A DNA stretch of 64,000 nucleotides from the NCBI RefSeq assembly GCF_000763295.1, contig NZ_JRJE01000006.1:186001-250000 (forward strand), written 5' to 3'. The stretch is from Thalassospira australica. GTDB taxonomy: Bacteria > Pseudomonadota > Alphaproteobacteria > Rhodospirillales > Thalassospiraceae. A model generated the notes under the pieces. The model did no database searches. It was given only the letters and a program-made list of their open reading frames with translations, and was not told where the DNA came from. Below, in pieces: positions 1 through 8,031 of this stretch. Each line of letters opens with the position of its first letter. Position 1 is the first letter of the stretch. A program made the translations under genes and the position numbers.

Positions 1-130
1 AACGCTGCCGTTCGGGGGAAAGCCGCATGGCTGCACGATAAAGGTTGGCGTTTTTTGCAGCTGCCAGCTTGTTACAGGCATCGAATGGTGCGCCAAGTAC
101 GGCATTTTCAGGTGGGAGCGAATGGCTCAT
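1..130 (-). CDS. Partial CDS, N-terminus only; possible squalene/phytoene synthase family
   Basis: An open frame begins at an ATG at 130 on the minus strand and runs off the window edge after 43 codons with no stop. A TAG lies three codons upstream in frame, so this ATG is the first possible start. The visible peptide contains ACNKLAAAKNANLYRAAMRL followed by SPERQR. This resembles the region of squalene/phytoene synthase-fold proteins where a conserved aspartate/tyrosine helix is followed by a P-x-x-x-R turn. The ribosome binding site is weak. The reading frame is moderately convincing; the family assignment is only a resemblance over some 25 residues and could be wrong. Confidence 0.4.
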   Translation of the reverse strand, partial: MSHSLPPENAVLGAPFDACNKLAAAKNANLYRAAMRLSPERQR

Positions 131-235
131 GCGCGTCTATATTTCCCTTTGGTTGCCCTTCAAACAGTCATACAGGACTGCCAGCCCTGTGCAATAGTGG
201 AATTGTTGCGGGCGCAACACCGTGTTGGGTTTGGG

Positions 236-904
236 TCAGAATTTAATTCTGTAACTTGCCGTCAGTCCAAGCATGGCATCAATGCCATCAAGAAGGCCAT
301 CGTTGGGATTTTGCGCGCCAAGGTCACGTGAAACCGATCCATGCATACCAATCCAGATGTCGGGAAGTGGCATATATGACAAGGAGCCAGCCAGTCCGGC
401 GTCGTTGGTCAGGCCATCACCGCCAACAACAAAACCATGGCGCGTAGACTGGCCTGCAGCGAATTCATCTGTTTGGTAAACGCCAATGCCGCCCGGTGCG
501 GAACTGTCGAGATCAAAAAACGGCCCCATCGCAAACCCGATTTCAGGTGAGGGGGAATACCCAAGGCCGATTTGCCCGCGCATACCCTGTTCTGAGCGGG
601 ACGTGCTTCCCAGTTCCAACCAATAGTGCGATGTGTCTGTTGGATCATCTGCAGAAGGCCCAAGGGCAATGCCATAGCGCGCAGACGGGGTAAGATCGGC
701 CATGGAGCCGATCCGACCGAATGGGGGCAGGATGCCTGTCCCAAACATGCTTCCGCCGGGAATCAGGTGTGTGCCATCTTGTGCAGGAATATTATCTTCC
801 GGGGATTGGGCATAGGAAAACCCGTTCTGAATCAGACCTGCACACAGCAAAGTCGTCAGAAAAGTCGTAGTTCGAGCCGGATTTATCCAATTTTGTTTTG
901 CCAT
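236..904 (-). CDS. Putative small outer-membrane beta-barrel protein
   Basis: A 222-residue exported protein of unknown function. Residues 1 to about 33 look like a Sec signal peptide: basic start, hydrophobic stretch, then FSYAQS. The mature part alternates polar and aromatic/hydrophobic residues, is rich in Gly, Ser and Asp, and ends in SYRIKF. A terminal phenylalanine is the usual BamA recognition signal of outer-membrane barrels. The start at 904 places the signal peptide at the very N-terminus and follows an AGG-containing leader; a longer frame to 958 would bury it. No enzyme motif is visible. It sits alone, downstream in orientation from the alpha/beta hydrolase with a gap of about 215 bases. 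Barrel assignment is inference. Confidence 0.6.
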   Translation of the reverse strand: MAKQNWINPARTTTFLTTLLCAGLIQNGFSYAQSPEDNIPAQDGTHLIPGGSMFGTGILPPFGRIGSMADLTPSARYGIALGPSADDPTDTSHYWLELGSTSRSEQGMRGQIGLGYSPSPEIGFAMGPFFDLDSSAPGGIGVYQTDEFAAGQSTRHGFVVGGDGLTNDAGLAGSLSYMPLPDIWIGMHGSVSRDLGAQNPNDGLLDGIDAMLGLTASYRIKF

Positions 905-1119
905 GTCGCCTGTGCCCACAGGTGATCGAAAAGTCACGACAATCGAGGCAATATCCAAACTGCGTCATTACCTGAACACAGGAATGGTTTGATGTTGTTG
1001 GCCCCAACCAACAATCGACGAACCCTTTTCGCCGTTCTGACGTGCGAATATGAATTTGGGTTCTATATAAACGGGAAAGTCCGGCGTGGCATCTTCCTGC
1101 ATTCTGCCGTGAAAGCAGA

Positions 1120-1965
1120 TCAGGAAGTGTTTTTGCCCAGAAAATCCCGAATTGCGCCGATTTGCTCTTTGTCATTTAAATGGGGAGCATGGCCACAGTT
1201 CGCTACTACAAAAACCGGCATTTCCGGCTTTTTTTGTTTCATCTTCTCGACAATCGGTTTGGGAATCAGGTCTGATTGCGCGCCACTGATCAGCATTACC
1301 GGACACGGCAGGGCGTCAAATTCGGCCCAGGCATCAAGGGAATCAATATGTTCGGCGAAGACCCGCATGACTTCCGGGTCATAATGCATCATGAAGTTGC
1401 CGTTTGGCAGGCGGCGTACCGACCTTGATGCCAAAAAAGACCAAGTCGCGTCATCGGCTACCCCAAACGGGGCATAGACAAGCCTTACGAGTTGTTCGAC
1501 CTCGTCGATGGTTTCAAACTCGGGGGATGCCCCGACATAGGATTTGATACTTGCAACCGCATCCGGATCAAGTTCAGGGCCGATGTCATTCAAGACCAGT
1601 CTTTCGATGCGCCCGGCGACTTCTGCTGTGGCGTAAAGGCCGATCAGGCCCCCCATGGACGTGCCAATCCAGTCACATGTTTCGATGTTGAAGTGATCGA
1701 GCAATTCAAACATTTGCGCAACATAGAAGGGTACGGTGTATTGCGTATCCGGATCGCTGGCCCAGCCGGAATATCCCCGCCCGATCATGGAGGGGCACAG
1801 AACATAGTACTGATCGGTGAAATGCGGGGCGACATGATCAAAATCGTCGGCCAGGCGAGCCAGGCCATGCATCATCAAAAGCGGTCGTTTGGATGGATCA
1901 CCCCATGCCCTGACATGGACTTCATACCCGCAGCATTTGACGAAATGTTCGCGAAAGTCTGCCAT
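1120..1965 (-). CDS. Alpha/beta hydrolase fold protein
   Basis: A 281-residue cytosolic hydrolase of the alpha/beta fold. The oxyanion-hole HG appears near residue 33 (MMHGLARL), the nucleophile elbow is GTSMGG with Ser103, a candidate acid follows in SGAQSD near 230, and the catalytic His lies in NCGHAPHL near 260. The fold and triad are clear, but the substrate is not: homologues include ester hydrolases and dehalogenase-like enzymes. The ATG at 1965 is preceded by GGAG. It lies 35 bases after tam on the same strand and may be co-transcribed with it. Confidence 0.85.
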   Translation of the reverse strand: MADFREHFVKCCGYEVHVRAWGDPSKRPLLMMHGLARLADDFDHVAPHFTDQYYVLCPSMIGRGYSGWASDPDTQYTVPFYVAQMFELLDHFNIETCDWIGTSMGGLIGLYATAEVAGRIERLVLNDIGPELDPDAVASIKSYVGASPEFETIDEVEQLVRLVYAPFGVADDATWSFLASRSVRRLPNGNFMMHYDPEVMRVFAEHIDSLDAWAEFDALPCPVMLISGAQSDLIPKPIVEKMKQKKPEMPVFVVANCGHAPHLNDKEQIGAIRDFLGKNTS

Positions 1966-2000
1966 GAAATGCTCCTTGTCAGGGACGGGGATTTTGCGGA

Positions 2001-2807
2001 TCAGGTTGCGCGCTTTTGCGCAATCATGAACAGGCGATTGAACGGAAACAATGTGCGCCCGTCATCGCGCGAAGGGTACACCTGATTAAGGCGTTCCTTG
2101 TATTTTTTGGTGAATGTCGTGCGTGCTTCGTCATCGGGCAGGGCGTCCATCACCGGGCGCAGAATGGTCGAACTGGTCCAGTTATAAACTGCGTCTGGTC
2201 CGGTCAGGACGTGACAATATTGTGTCTGCCAAAGGTCCACGTCATCACATGCCGGGGCGAGAACATCAAAGTAATCACCCGGACGCATGATGCGTGCGAC
2301 ATGCATGGCGGCAGCGACTTCCTTGCGCCAGTCAATGCCTGCTTCGCCAATCAGTTGGTGGCTGGGGGCGAGGAAGTTATTGGGAACCTGAACGGCAAGG
2401 ATGCCGCCGGGGCGAACAAACTCCAGAAGCCTTGGAAACAGTTTTGAATGGTCGGGCACCCAGTGCAGGGCCGCATTAGAAAAGAGCAGGTCAACCGGTT
2501 CGTCAGGTTGCCATGACGCAATGTCGGCTTTTTGCCATGTGATGTCTTCTTTGCGCTTGCGCGCAGTTTCAAGCATCTCGTCAGATGAATCGACACCAAC
2601 AACGCGCGGGCCATTCGGTGTGTTTGCACCAAATGCATCGGCAAGCACCGCTGTCACGGAACCTGGGCCGCAGCCAAGGTCGACAATATGGCGGGGGAAA
2701 AATCCGCTTGCCGGTTTGGGCAAACGCGAAATCAGGTCGATGGCCGGTCGCAGGCGCTCATTGCCAAACAAACCGTAACGGGCAGGGTCCCAATGTGTAT
2801 TGCTCAT
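2001..2807 (-). CDS. tam: Trans-aconitate 2-methyltransferase
   Basis: A 268-residue SAM-dependent methyltransferase that methyl-esterifies trans-aconitate, a by-product that inhibits the citric acid cycle. The start MSNTHWDPARYGLFGNERLR is characteristic of Tam (W-x-P-x-x-Y). Motif I is VDLGCGPGS near residues 43-51, the acidic motif is VGVDSSDEM near 75, and the SNAALHWV stretch follows near 117. Length matches the family (about 255-270). The alpha/beta hydrolase follows 35 bases later. The reaction is known for the family and not demonstrated here. Confidence 0.88.
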   Translation of the reverse strand: MSNTHWDPARYGLFGNERLRPAIDLISRLPKPASGFFPRHIVDLGCGPGSVTAVLADAFGANTPNGPRVVGVDSSDEMLETARKRKEDITWQKADIASWQPDEPVDLLFSNAALHWVPDHSKLFPRLLEFVRPGGILAVQVPNNFLAPSHQLIGEAGIDWRKEVAAAMHVARIMRPGDYFDVLAPACDDVDLWQTQYCHVLTGPDAVYNWTSSTILRPVMDALPDDEARTTFTKKYKERLNQVYPSRDDGRTLFPFNRLFMIAQKRAT

Positions 2808-2917
2808 CGGATATTCTTAACGCGTTTCAAAAGGCATTTGAAGCGTCGAGGTAACCTGTTTCCAAAGATACATGCCCAAGTTCAGGACACGCGGTGCTAC
2901 AAGTCGGGTTTGGCCGC

Positions 2918-3106
2918 TTAGTGGTCTTCGGATTCGAGTTGATCATAGTACCCCTTGATCAGGTGGAACATGAACAATACAGCCCCGATGAACAGGACAA
3001 GACCGATAAAGTAGGAATATCCGTCGAACGAACCTGAAGCATAAAACAGGCCAAAAAGACCAACCACAATGGTCAGAACGCCAAAGATCAACCGATCCAT
3101 ACCCAT
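2918..3106 (-). CDS. Small two-helix membrane protein
   Basis: A 62-residue protein with two predicted transmembrane segments, roughly residues 6-25 (FGVLTIVVGLFGLFYASG) and 32-52 (YFIGLVLFIGAVLFMFHLI), and an acidic, soluble C-terminal tail ending in QLESEDH. A GGAGG ribosome binding site lies 9 bases before the ATG at 3106 and a plausible promoter lies just upstream, so this is a real gene despite its size. I do not recognise a named family. It stands between rppH and tam on the same strand, with its own promoter. Confidence 0.75.
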   Translation of the reverse strand: MGMDRLIFGVLTIVVGLFGLFYASGSFDGYSYFIGLVLFIGAVLFMFHLIKGYYDQLESEDH

Positions 3107-3139
3107 GTTGGTAATCCTCCAAGCCGAGTGGGTTCTTGA

Positions 3140-3167
3140 TATATAAGATGTAGCGAAAACCTGACAA
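3140..3167 (-). promoter_or_regulatory. Candidate sigma-70 promoter of the 62-residue membrane protein
   Basis: Read on the minus strand, a TTGTCA -35 hexamer (3162-3167) is followed after 16 bases by TATATA (3140-3145). The expected start point falls about 25-30 bases before the ATG at 3106. Five of six and four of six matches to consensus. Confidence 0.5.
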
Positions 3168-3189
3168 TGATCAAGCCGCTAACGCAACC

Positions 3190-3735
3190 TTATGCACGAT
3201 CCATTTCACGGATTCTTTGCGGTATGTCATGAAATGCCGCAGCTAGTTGCAAATAGACCGGGCGCTTAAACGGCACGATCAGATCCGGCAATGTCGCAAA
3301 ATCATTCCAGCGCCAACTGTCAAATTCCGGGTTTGGCACATCAATGTTGATGTGTTTGTCCTTGCCGGTAAAGCGCATGGCGAACCATTTTTGCTTCTGG
3401 CCGCGATACTTGCCCTTGAACGCCTTGCCAATCAGGTGATCGGGCAAATCATAGGTCAGCCAGTCCGGTGTTTCAGAAACAATTTCGGCTTTGTTGGTGC
3501 CGATTTCTTCTTCCAGTTCTCGCAGGGCTGCCTCAACGGGTGTTTCGCCGTCATCAATGCCGCCTTGTGGCAATTGCCAGGCCCCTTCAAATCCGAAACG
3601 GTTGCCCATCCAGACAAGCCCGTCGGCATTAAACAGGGCAATGCCAACACAAGGTCGATAGGGCAGATCCTCTGCCGTGACCTTGTCCTTTTTTGCGACC
3701 TCGGTCTGTTTTTTGGGGGCGGACTTTTTTGCCAT
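3190..3735 (-). CDS. rppH: RNA pyrophosphohydrolase (Nudix)
   Basis: A 181-residue cytosolic Nudix hydrolase that removes pyrophosphate from the 5' end of mRNAs, opening them to RNase E decay; also related to dinucleoside polyphosphate hydrolases. The PYRPCVGIALFNADGLVWMG entry is typical of RppH/IalA. The Nudix box follows as GGIDDGETPVEAALRELEEE plus IGT near residues 55-77, keeping all Glu and Arg ligands. About 20 lysine-rich N-terminal residues are an extra, probably flexible, extension. The ATG at 3735 has an AGGAG leader; a GTG 11 codons upstream is less likely. It closes the gpmI-envC-ctpA-deacetylase operon, an order common in alphaproteobacteria. Confidence 0.92.
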   Translation of the reverse strand: MAKKSAPKKQTEVAKKDKVTAEDLPYRPCVGIALFNADGLVWMGNRFGFEGAWQLPQGGIDDGETPVEAALRELEEEIGTNKAEIVSETPDWLTYDLPDHLIGKAFKGKYRGQKQKWFAMRFTGKDKHINIDVPNPEFDSWRWNDFATLPDLIVPFKRPVYLQLAAAFHDIPQRIREMDRA

Positions 3736-3774
3736 GATTGCTCCTGACTGGGGGGACCGGATGGCCACCTGTTC

Positions 3775-5334
3775 CTAGTTCTCGATTGTTTCGGCAGGTT
3801 CTTCGCTGTCTTCTTGCTGGGCGGCCTGTTCGGCCATGGCAGCGGCTTCGCGTTCTTCGGCTTCAAGACGGGCAGCTTCGGCTTCGTCGGCAGATTGTGG
3901 TGTGACCTGTTGGCTTGCCACGGCACTGACCGGTACCAGAACAACGCCCTGACGTCCGAGGCGGAAGGCCCAGTTACGCAATCGTTGAATGGTGACCGGA
4001 TAGGAGTGCGCGATCCCCACGGCAACCCCGTTACGTTTCGCTACTTCGACCAATTCGGCCAGTTGGCTGTCAATCTGACGGCGGCTTGGCACCTCGTCAA
4101 TAATGACATTGCCGATTGCGTTGGGCGTTCCATCATTTGAGGCAAGCTGTGCGCCATAACTGGCGACGCCGTTTCCAGACCCTTCGACATACATCAGACC
4201 CGTGCGCGAAATAAACTCAATCACCGGTCGAATGGCGCTGTCGAGGCTGCCGAACTTCGAGCCCTGACGGCTGACAAGACCGGCATAACCGGGGAAACGG
4301 GCCAGCAGCCATTCAAGGCGGACAAGGTTTTCGCCCTCTGACAGGGAGGTTAAAAGTGCGCGTGGACCGGGATCTGACAGCGGGAAGTCGACCGGTTCCA
4401 TTGGCAGTTCAAGGAATACTTCATGGCCCATTGCCCGTGCGTCGCGGGCAATGGTTTGCAGGTCGCGGGCATAGGGCGAAATCGCCAGCGAGATGTTCAA
4501 GGGCAGATCATTGATCGCCGTTTCTGTGCGTTGCGGGTTAAGGCCAACCCCGGTCAGCATGACGGCGACAACCGGAACATCTTCAGGTAATTCGAATGGC
4601 CGTTTATACGCATCAAACGGGGTTGTCCCATCATCGCCTATACGCGGGATACGGCCAAAGCTGCCTTCTTCGTCAAGGCCGGGCAGTGGGGCTGGACGCA
4701 AGGGGTCAGGTTCGATGGGATCATCAAGGGAACCTTCTTCCTCGATCAGGGCCGCCAGTTCTTCGGGGGTGGGTGCATCGCTTTCGCCGGTAGCACTGGT
4801 GTCGTCCGGCGTTCCTATCAGATCAGACACGCCTTCAAGATCGCTGGCAATGTCTTCGGCGGACTGCGGTGTACCGCTGCTGTCATCGTTTCCGGATTGT
4901 TGTGCGGCACGATCGCGGTCCTGAACGTCCTGAACCCCGCGGGCAATTTCTTCCTGAAGTTCACGTTCTGTCCCCGGTACGGTAACCGTGGCGCCGGGCC
5001 CCCCCATGTGAAACAGCCGCCAACCCGTTTCCGGGTCAAGCACCGGGATCATTGCAACCGCAGTAGCCCCGAACGGTGACAGGAACACCATGATGATCAG
5101 CATTTTGGACAGCCAGCTCCGCCGTGATTTAGGGCGTTTTGGCAGCCGTTTTGTTTGAACATCAATCGGCAGTTCGTTGAACGGCAGGTCATCCAGGTCG
5201 ACGTCGCTTTCATCATCAGCGGCGTCAGTCATCCCTTCGTCGAGGTCGTCGGCCAAATCTTCGGCCAGTTCCTCGTCGATGTCGCCGTCCTTCTTCTTTC
5301 GGAACGGCAAGGAATTTAGGATTTTCCTGATCAC
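3775..5334 (-). CDS. Divergent polysaccharide deacetylase family protein
   Basis: A 519-residue protein carrying a divergent polysaccharide deacetylase domain (family PF04748), about residues 245-475. It begins VAVMLTGVGLNP and includes the PMEP and DPGPRALL motifs that mark this group. The first 75 residues are strongly acidic and presumably cytosolic. One transmembrane segment follows near residues 77-97 (MLIIMVFLSPFGATAVAMI), then a low-complexity Glu/Asp/Thr linker, so the catalytic-like domain would lie in the periplasm. The C-terminus is an Ala/Glu-rich helix. Members habitually follow envC and ctpA, suggesting work on peptidoglycan or periplasmic glycans, but their reaction is poorly defined. 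Confidence 0.85.
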   Translation of the reverse strand: MIRKILNSLPFRKKKDGDIDEELAEDLADDLDEGMTDAADDESDVDLDDLPFNELPIDVQTKRLPKRPKSRRSWLSKMLIIMVFLSPFGATAVAMIPVLDPETGWRLFHMGGPGATVTVPGTERELQEEIARGVQDVQDRDRAAQQSGNDDSSGTPQSAEDIASDLEGVSDLIGTPDDTSATGESDAPTPEELAALIEEEGSLDDPIEPDPLRPAPLPGLDEEGSFGRIPRIGDDGTTPFDAYKRPFELPEDVPVVAVMLTGVGLNPQRTETAINDLPLNISLAISPYARDLQTIARDARAMGHEVFLELPMEPVDFPLSDPGPRALLTSLSEGENLVRLEWLLARFPGYAGLVSRQGSKFGSLDSAIRPVIEFISRTGLMYVEGSGNGVASYGAQLASNDGTPNAIGNVIIDEVPSRRQIDSQLAELVEVAKRNGVAVGIAHSYPVTIQRLRNWAFRLGRQGVVLVPVSAVASQQVTPQSADEAEAARLEAEEREAAAMAEQAAQQEDSEEPAETIEN

Positions 5335-5368
5335 GAACAGCTAGTCTCTCATGATGCCTGACCCAGGC

Positions 5369-6670
5369 TTACCCGTTGGGGCGCGGGCCAAACAGGGAAA
5401 TACCCCGGATCATGTCAAGCGCACGCGAAAGCTGGTAATCTTCAATCGCAACTTGCTCGGCCTGATCGCGGCGGGAATTTGCATCCTGTTCCGCATCACT
5501 GATGCCTTCGTCCTCATTGCGAAGTGCGCCGCTAAGCGATGCTTCGGAACGACGGGTCTCGGATTCGATGCTTTCGACGCGGGCTTGCGGAACAATGATG
5601 TCCGGAACAATTCCGACTTCCTGAATAGATTTTCCTGACGGCGTGTAATAGCGCGCCGTGGTCAGACGCAGGGCGACATTGCCGGGCATCGGCAGGATGG
5701 TCTGAACCGACCCCTTGCCAAAGCTGCGCGTTCCCATGATGACCGCACGGCGATGATCCTGAAGGGCGCCAGCGACAATTTCCGATGCCGATGCCGAACC
5801 ATCATTGATCAAAACGACAATTGGCAAGCCTTCGGTCAGGTCGCCGCTACGTGCGTTGTAGCGTTCCGTATTCTGGGTGTCGCGCGGACGGGTCGAAACG
5901 ATTTCGCCTTTATCAAGGAACGCATCGGAAACCGCAATTGCCTGATCAAGAAGACCGCCCGGATTGTTGCGCATATCAATCACCAGGCCCTTGATCTCGG
6001 GGCCGATTTCTTCGCGCATGTCGGTGATGGCGCGTTGCAGGCCGCTGTAGGTCTGTTCGTTGAATTTCGTGATGCGGATATAGCCAACGTCATCTTTTGG
6101 TTCTGCACGGACCGACTGGATTTTGATCACTGCACGGGTCAGGGTGACATCAAACGGCGTTTGTTCACCTTTGCGAATGATGGTCAGGATGATGTCGGTA
6201 TTGACTTTGCCGCGCATCATTTCGACTGCATCATTAAGCGTCATGCCGCGAATGGCAGTGCCATCGATGTGGGTAATGAAATCGCCCGGTTGCAGCCCGG
6301 CCTTTTCAGCGGGCGTGTCATAGATCGGGGCGATGACTTTGACAAAGCCGTCTTCCATGGTGACTTCGATGCCAAGCCCGCCAAATTCGCCGCGGGTATC
6401 GACCTGCATTTCCTCGAAATTATCCATGTTCAGATAAGAGGAATGCGGATCAAGTGACGTCAGCATGCCGTTGATGGCAGCTTCGATCAGTTGTTTGTCA
6501 TCGACGTCTTCGACATATTTGTCTTTGACCTGTTCGAACACGTCGCCAAACAGGTTAAGCAAGCGATAGGTCTCAGCCGAGGAGGTTGAAGATTGCGCCA
6601 AACTTGGCGACGCAAGGCCGAGAGTCATGCCGGTCGCGAGCGCGAGTACTGCCAATCGTGAGGTTTTCAT
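5369..6670 (-). CDS. ctpA: Carboxy-terminal processing protease, S41 family
   Basis: A 433-residue periplasmic serine protease of the tail-specific S41 family. There is an N-terminal signal peptide (ending LASPSLAQS), a substrate-binding PDZ domain about residues 85-165 (EFGGLGIEVTMEDG at its start), then the protease core. The nucleophile lies in NDGSASASEIVAG and the general-base lysine in GTRSFGKGSVQT. Such proteases trim envelope proteins, including cell wall hydrolases. The ATG at 6670 overlaps the envC stop as ATGA and has an AAGG leader, which favours translational coupling over the longer start at 6703. The C-terminal 80 residues are acidic and likely disordered. Confidence 0.92.
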   Translation of the reverse strand: MKTSRLAVLALATGMTLGLASPSLAQSSTSSAETYRLLNLFGDVFEQVKDKYVEDVDDKQLIEAAINGMLTSLDPHSSYLNMDNFEEMQVDTRGEFGGLGIEVTMEDGFVKVIAPIYDTPAEKAGLQPGDFITHIDGTAIRGMTLNDAVEMMRGKVNTDIILTIIRKGEQTPFDVTLTRAVIKIQSVRAEPKDDVGYIRITKFNEQTYSGLQRAITDMREEIGPEIKGLVIDMRNNPGGLLDQAIAVSDAFLDKGEIVSTRPRDTQNTERYNARSGDLTEGLPIVVLINDGSASASEIVAGALQDHRRAVIMGTRSFGKGSVQTILPMPGNVALRLTTARYYTPSGKSIQEVGIVPDIIVPQARVESIESETRRSEASLSGALRNEDEGISDAEQDANSRRDQAEQVAIEDYQLSRALDMIRGISLFGPRPNG

Positions 6671-8031
6671 CCACTTACCTTGCCGTTTTTCGAGGCCAGC
6701 CATGGAAGCGGATTGATTGCTTCCCCGTCCTGGCGCATCTCCAGATACAGTTTTGGCGAAGTTTCACCCATAATACCAACAGGTTCGCCCGCCAACAGAT
6801 ATTGTCCTACCACACTGTCAAGCCGATCAAAACCGGCGATAAGGCTATGGTAGCCTTCGCCATGTTCGATAATCAAGAGTCGGCCATACCCGCGGAAGGG
6901 CCCGGCAAAGACAACTTTGCCGTCAAAAGGTGAGACAACCTGCGCATTCGCGCGTGTGCTGATCTCAATTCCCTTGGCCCGATTGACGGTTAATCCATCC
7001 GGACCGCGTGATTTTTCCCCGAACAGTGTGACGACTTTGCCACTGGCAGGCATCCGCAAATTGCCTTGTGCAAGCGTGATCGAACTGCCAACAGCAAACT
7101 CTTCTTCTGATGTGTCGTTCCCCGTGGCCGCTGCGTTGTTTTCCGGTTCTGTTTTGGATACAGGCGCAGGCGGCGGGGTGTTTTTTGCAATGGTTGTTGT
7201 GCCAAGTGTATCGGCATCTGGCTCTGTGCGTGCGGCAAGTCTGATTTCCGGGCGCGATCGCGGTGTTGGGAGCCCTTCGGCGCGTTTTTGCAGGTTGCGC
7301 AACAATTCACCAAGCGATTTGGCTTCATCAGCTAGCAGGCTTACGGCTTTGGCGGCCTCTTCTGCTTCGGCCTCGGTCTGGGCGCGCAGACGACGCTTTT
7401 CATCAAGTAACGCGGCAAGCGATGTACGTTCGTCTTGCAATTGGGCTGTTGCGGCTGCAACGTCGCTTCGGCGTTGACGGATATCTTCGCGAAGGGATGC
7501 GATTTCAACCAGTTCCTTGCGCAGGTCGCGTGCATGTTGTTCTACGCCGGGCAAGGCTGCCTTAAGCAGTACCGCAGAACGCAATGTATCCTGCGGGGAC
7601 GTTGGCAGGGCGATGACAGCCTCGGGCGGCGTCGTCGACAAACGCTGCAACGCCATCAGAATGCGGGCATATTGACCAGCCTTGTCTTCCAGACTGGTCG
7701 CGGCGTTCTTTTCACGGTTTTCAAGGGACTGAAGCTGATCTTCGAGATCGGTCAGGGTTGTTTCCAAACGCTGGGTGCGCCGTGCGACCGAGATCGCCTC
7801 AGACTGCAGGGCTTGTTCTTCGGTCCAGAGTTCGCGCGACTTGCGCGACAGAAACTCTTCCTGTTTCTGCTGTTCGGAAAGTTGATTTTCAAGCTGATCG
7901 AGTTGCTGATCGACTTTTTGCAGCGATTGGGCAAAAGAGGGCACTGCCCCGCCTGCCAGACACAGTGCAAGCACCGTCGCGGCAGGCAGGGCAATTTTCC
8001 ATGTCCTATTAACTCGCAAGAAGCGCGTCAT
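6667..8031 (-). CDS. envC: Murein hydrolase activator EnvC-like, degenerate LytM domain
   Basis: A 454-residue periplasmic protein. A signal peptide (ending AVPSFAQS) is followed by a long coiled coil, about residues 36-250, rich in Gln, Glu, Arg and Leu, and a C-terminal LytM/M23 domain from about residue 330. The metal ligands of active M23 enzymes are absent: the first ligand position reads AKGIEIS in place of H-x-x-x-D, and the H-x-H motif reads LYLEMR. This matches EnvC, which activates cell-division amidases without cutting peptidoglycan itself. It overlaps gpmI by 23 bases and ctpA by 4. Confidence 0.9.
   Translation of the reverse strand: MTRFLRVNRTWKIALPAATVLALCLAGGAVPSFAQSLQKVDQQLDQLENQLSEQQKQEEFLSRKSRELWTEEQALQSEAISVARRTQRLETTLTDLEDQLQSLENREKNAATSLEDKAGQYARILMALQRLSTTPPEAVIALPTSPQDTLRSAVLLKAALPGVEQHARDLRKELVEIASLREDIRQRRSDVAAATAQLQDERTSLAALLDEKRRLRAQTEAEAEEAAKAVSLLADEAKSLGELLRNLQKRAEGLPTPRSRPEIRLAARTEPDADTLGTTTIAKNTPPPAPVSKTEPENNAAATGNDTSEEEFAVGSSITLAQGNLRMPASGKVVTLFGEKSRGPDGLTVNRAKGIEISTRANAQVVSPFDGKVVFAGPFRGYGRLLIIEHGEGYHSLIAGFDRLDSVVGQYLLAGEPVGIMGETSPKLYLEMRQDGEAINPLPWLASKNGKVSG

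Noticed and set aside
6667-8031. Active M23 endopeptidase
   Set aside because: The metal-binding His and H-x-H are replaced (AKGIEIS and LYLEMR), and the long coiled coil identifies an EnvC-type activator.
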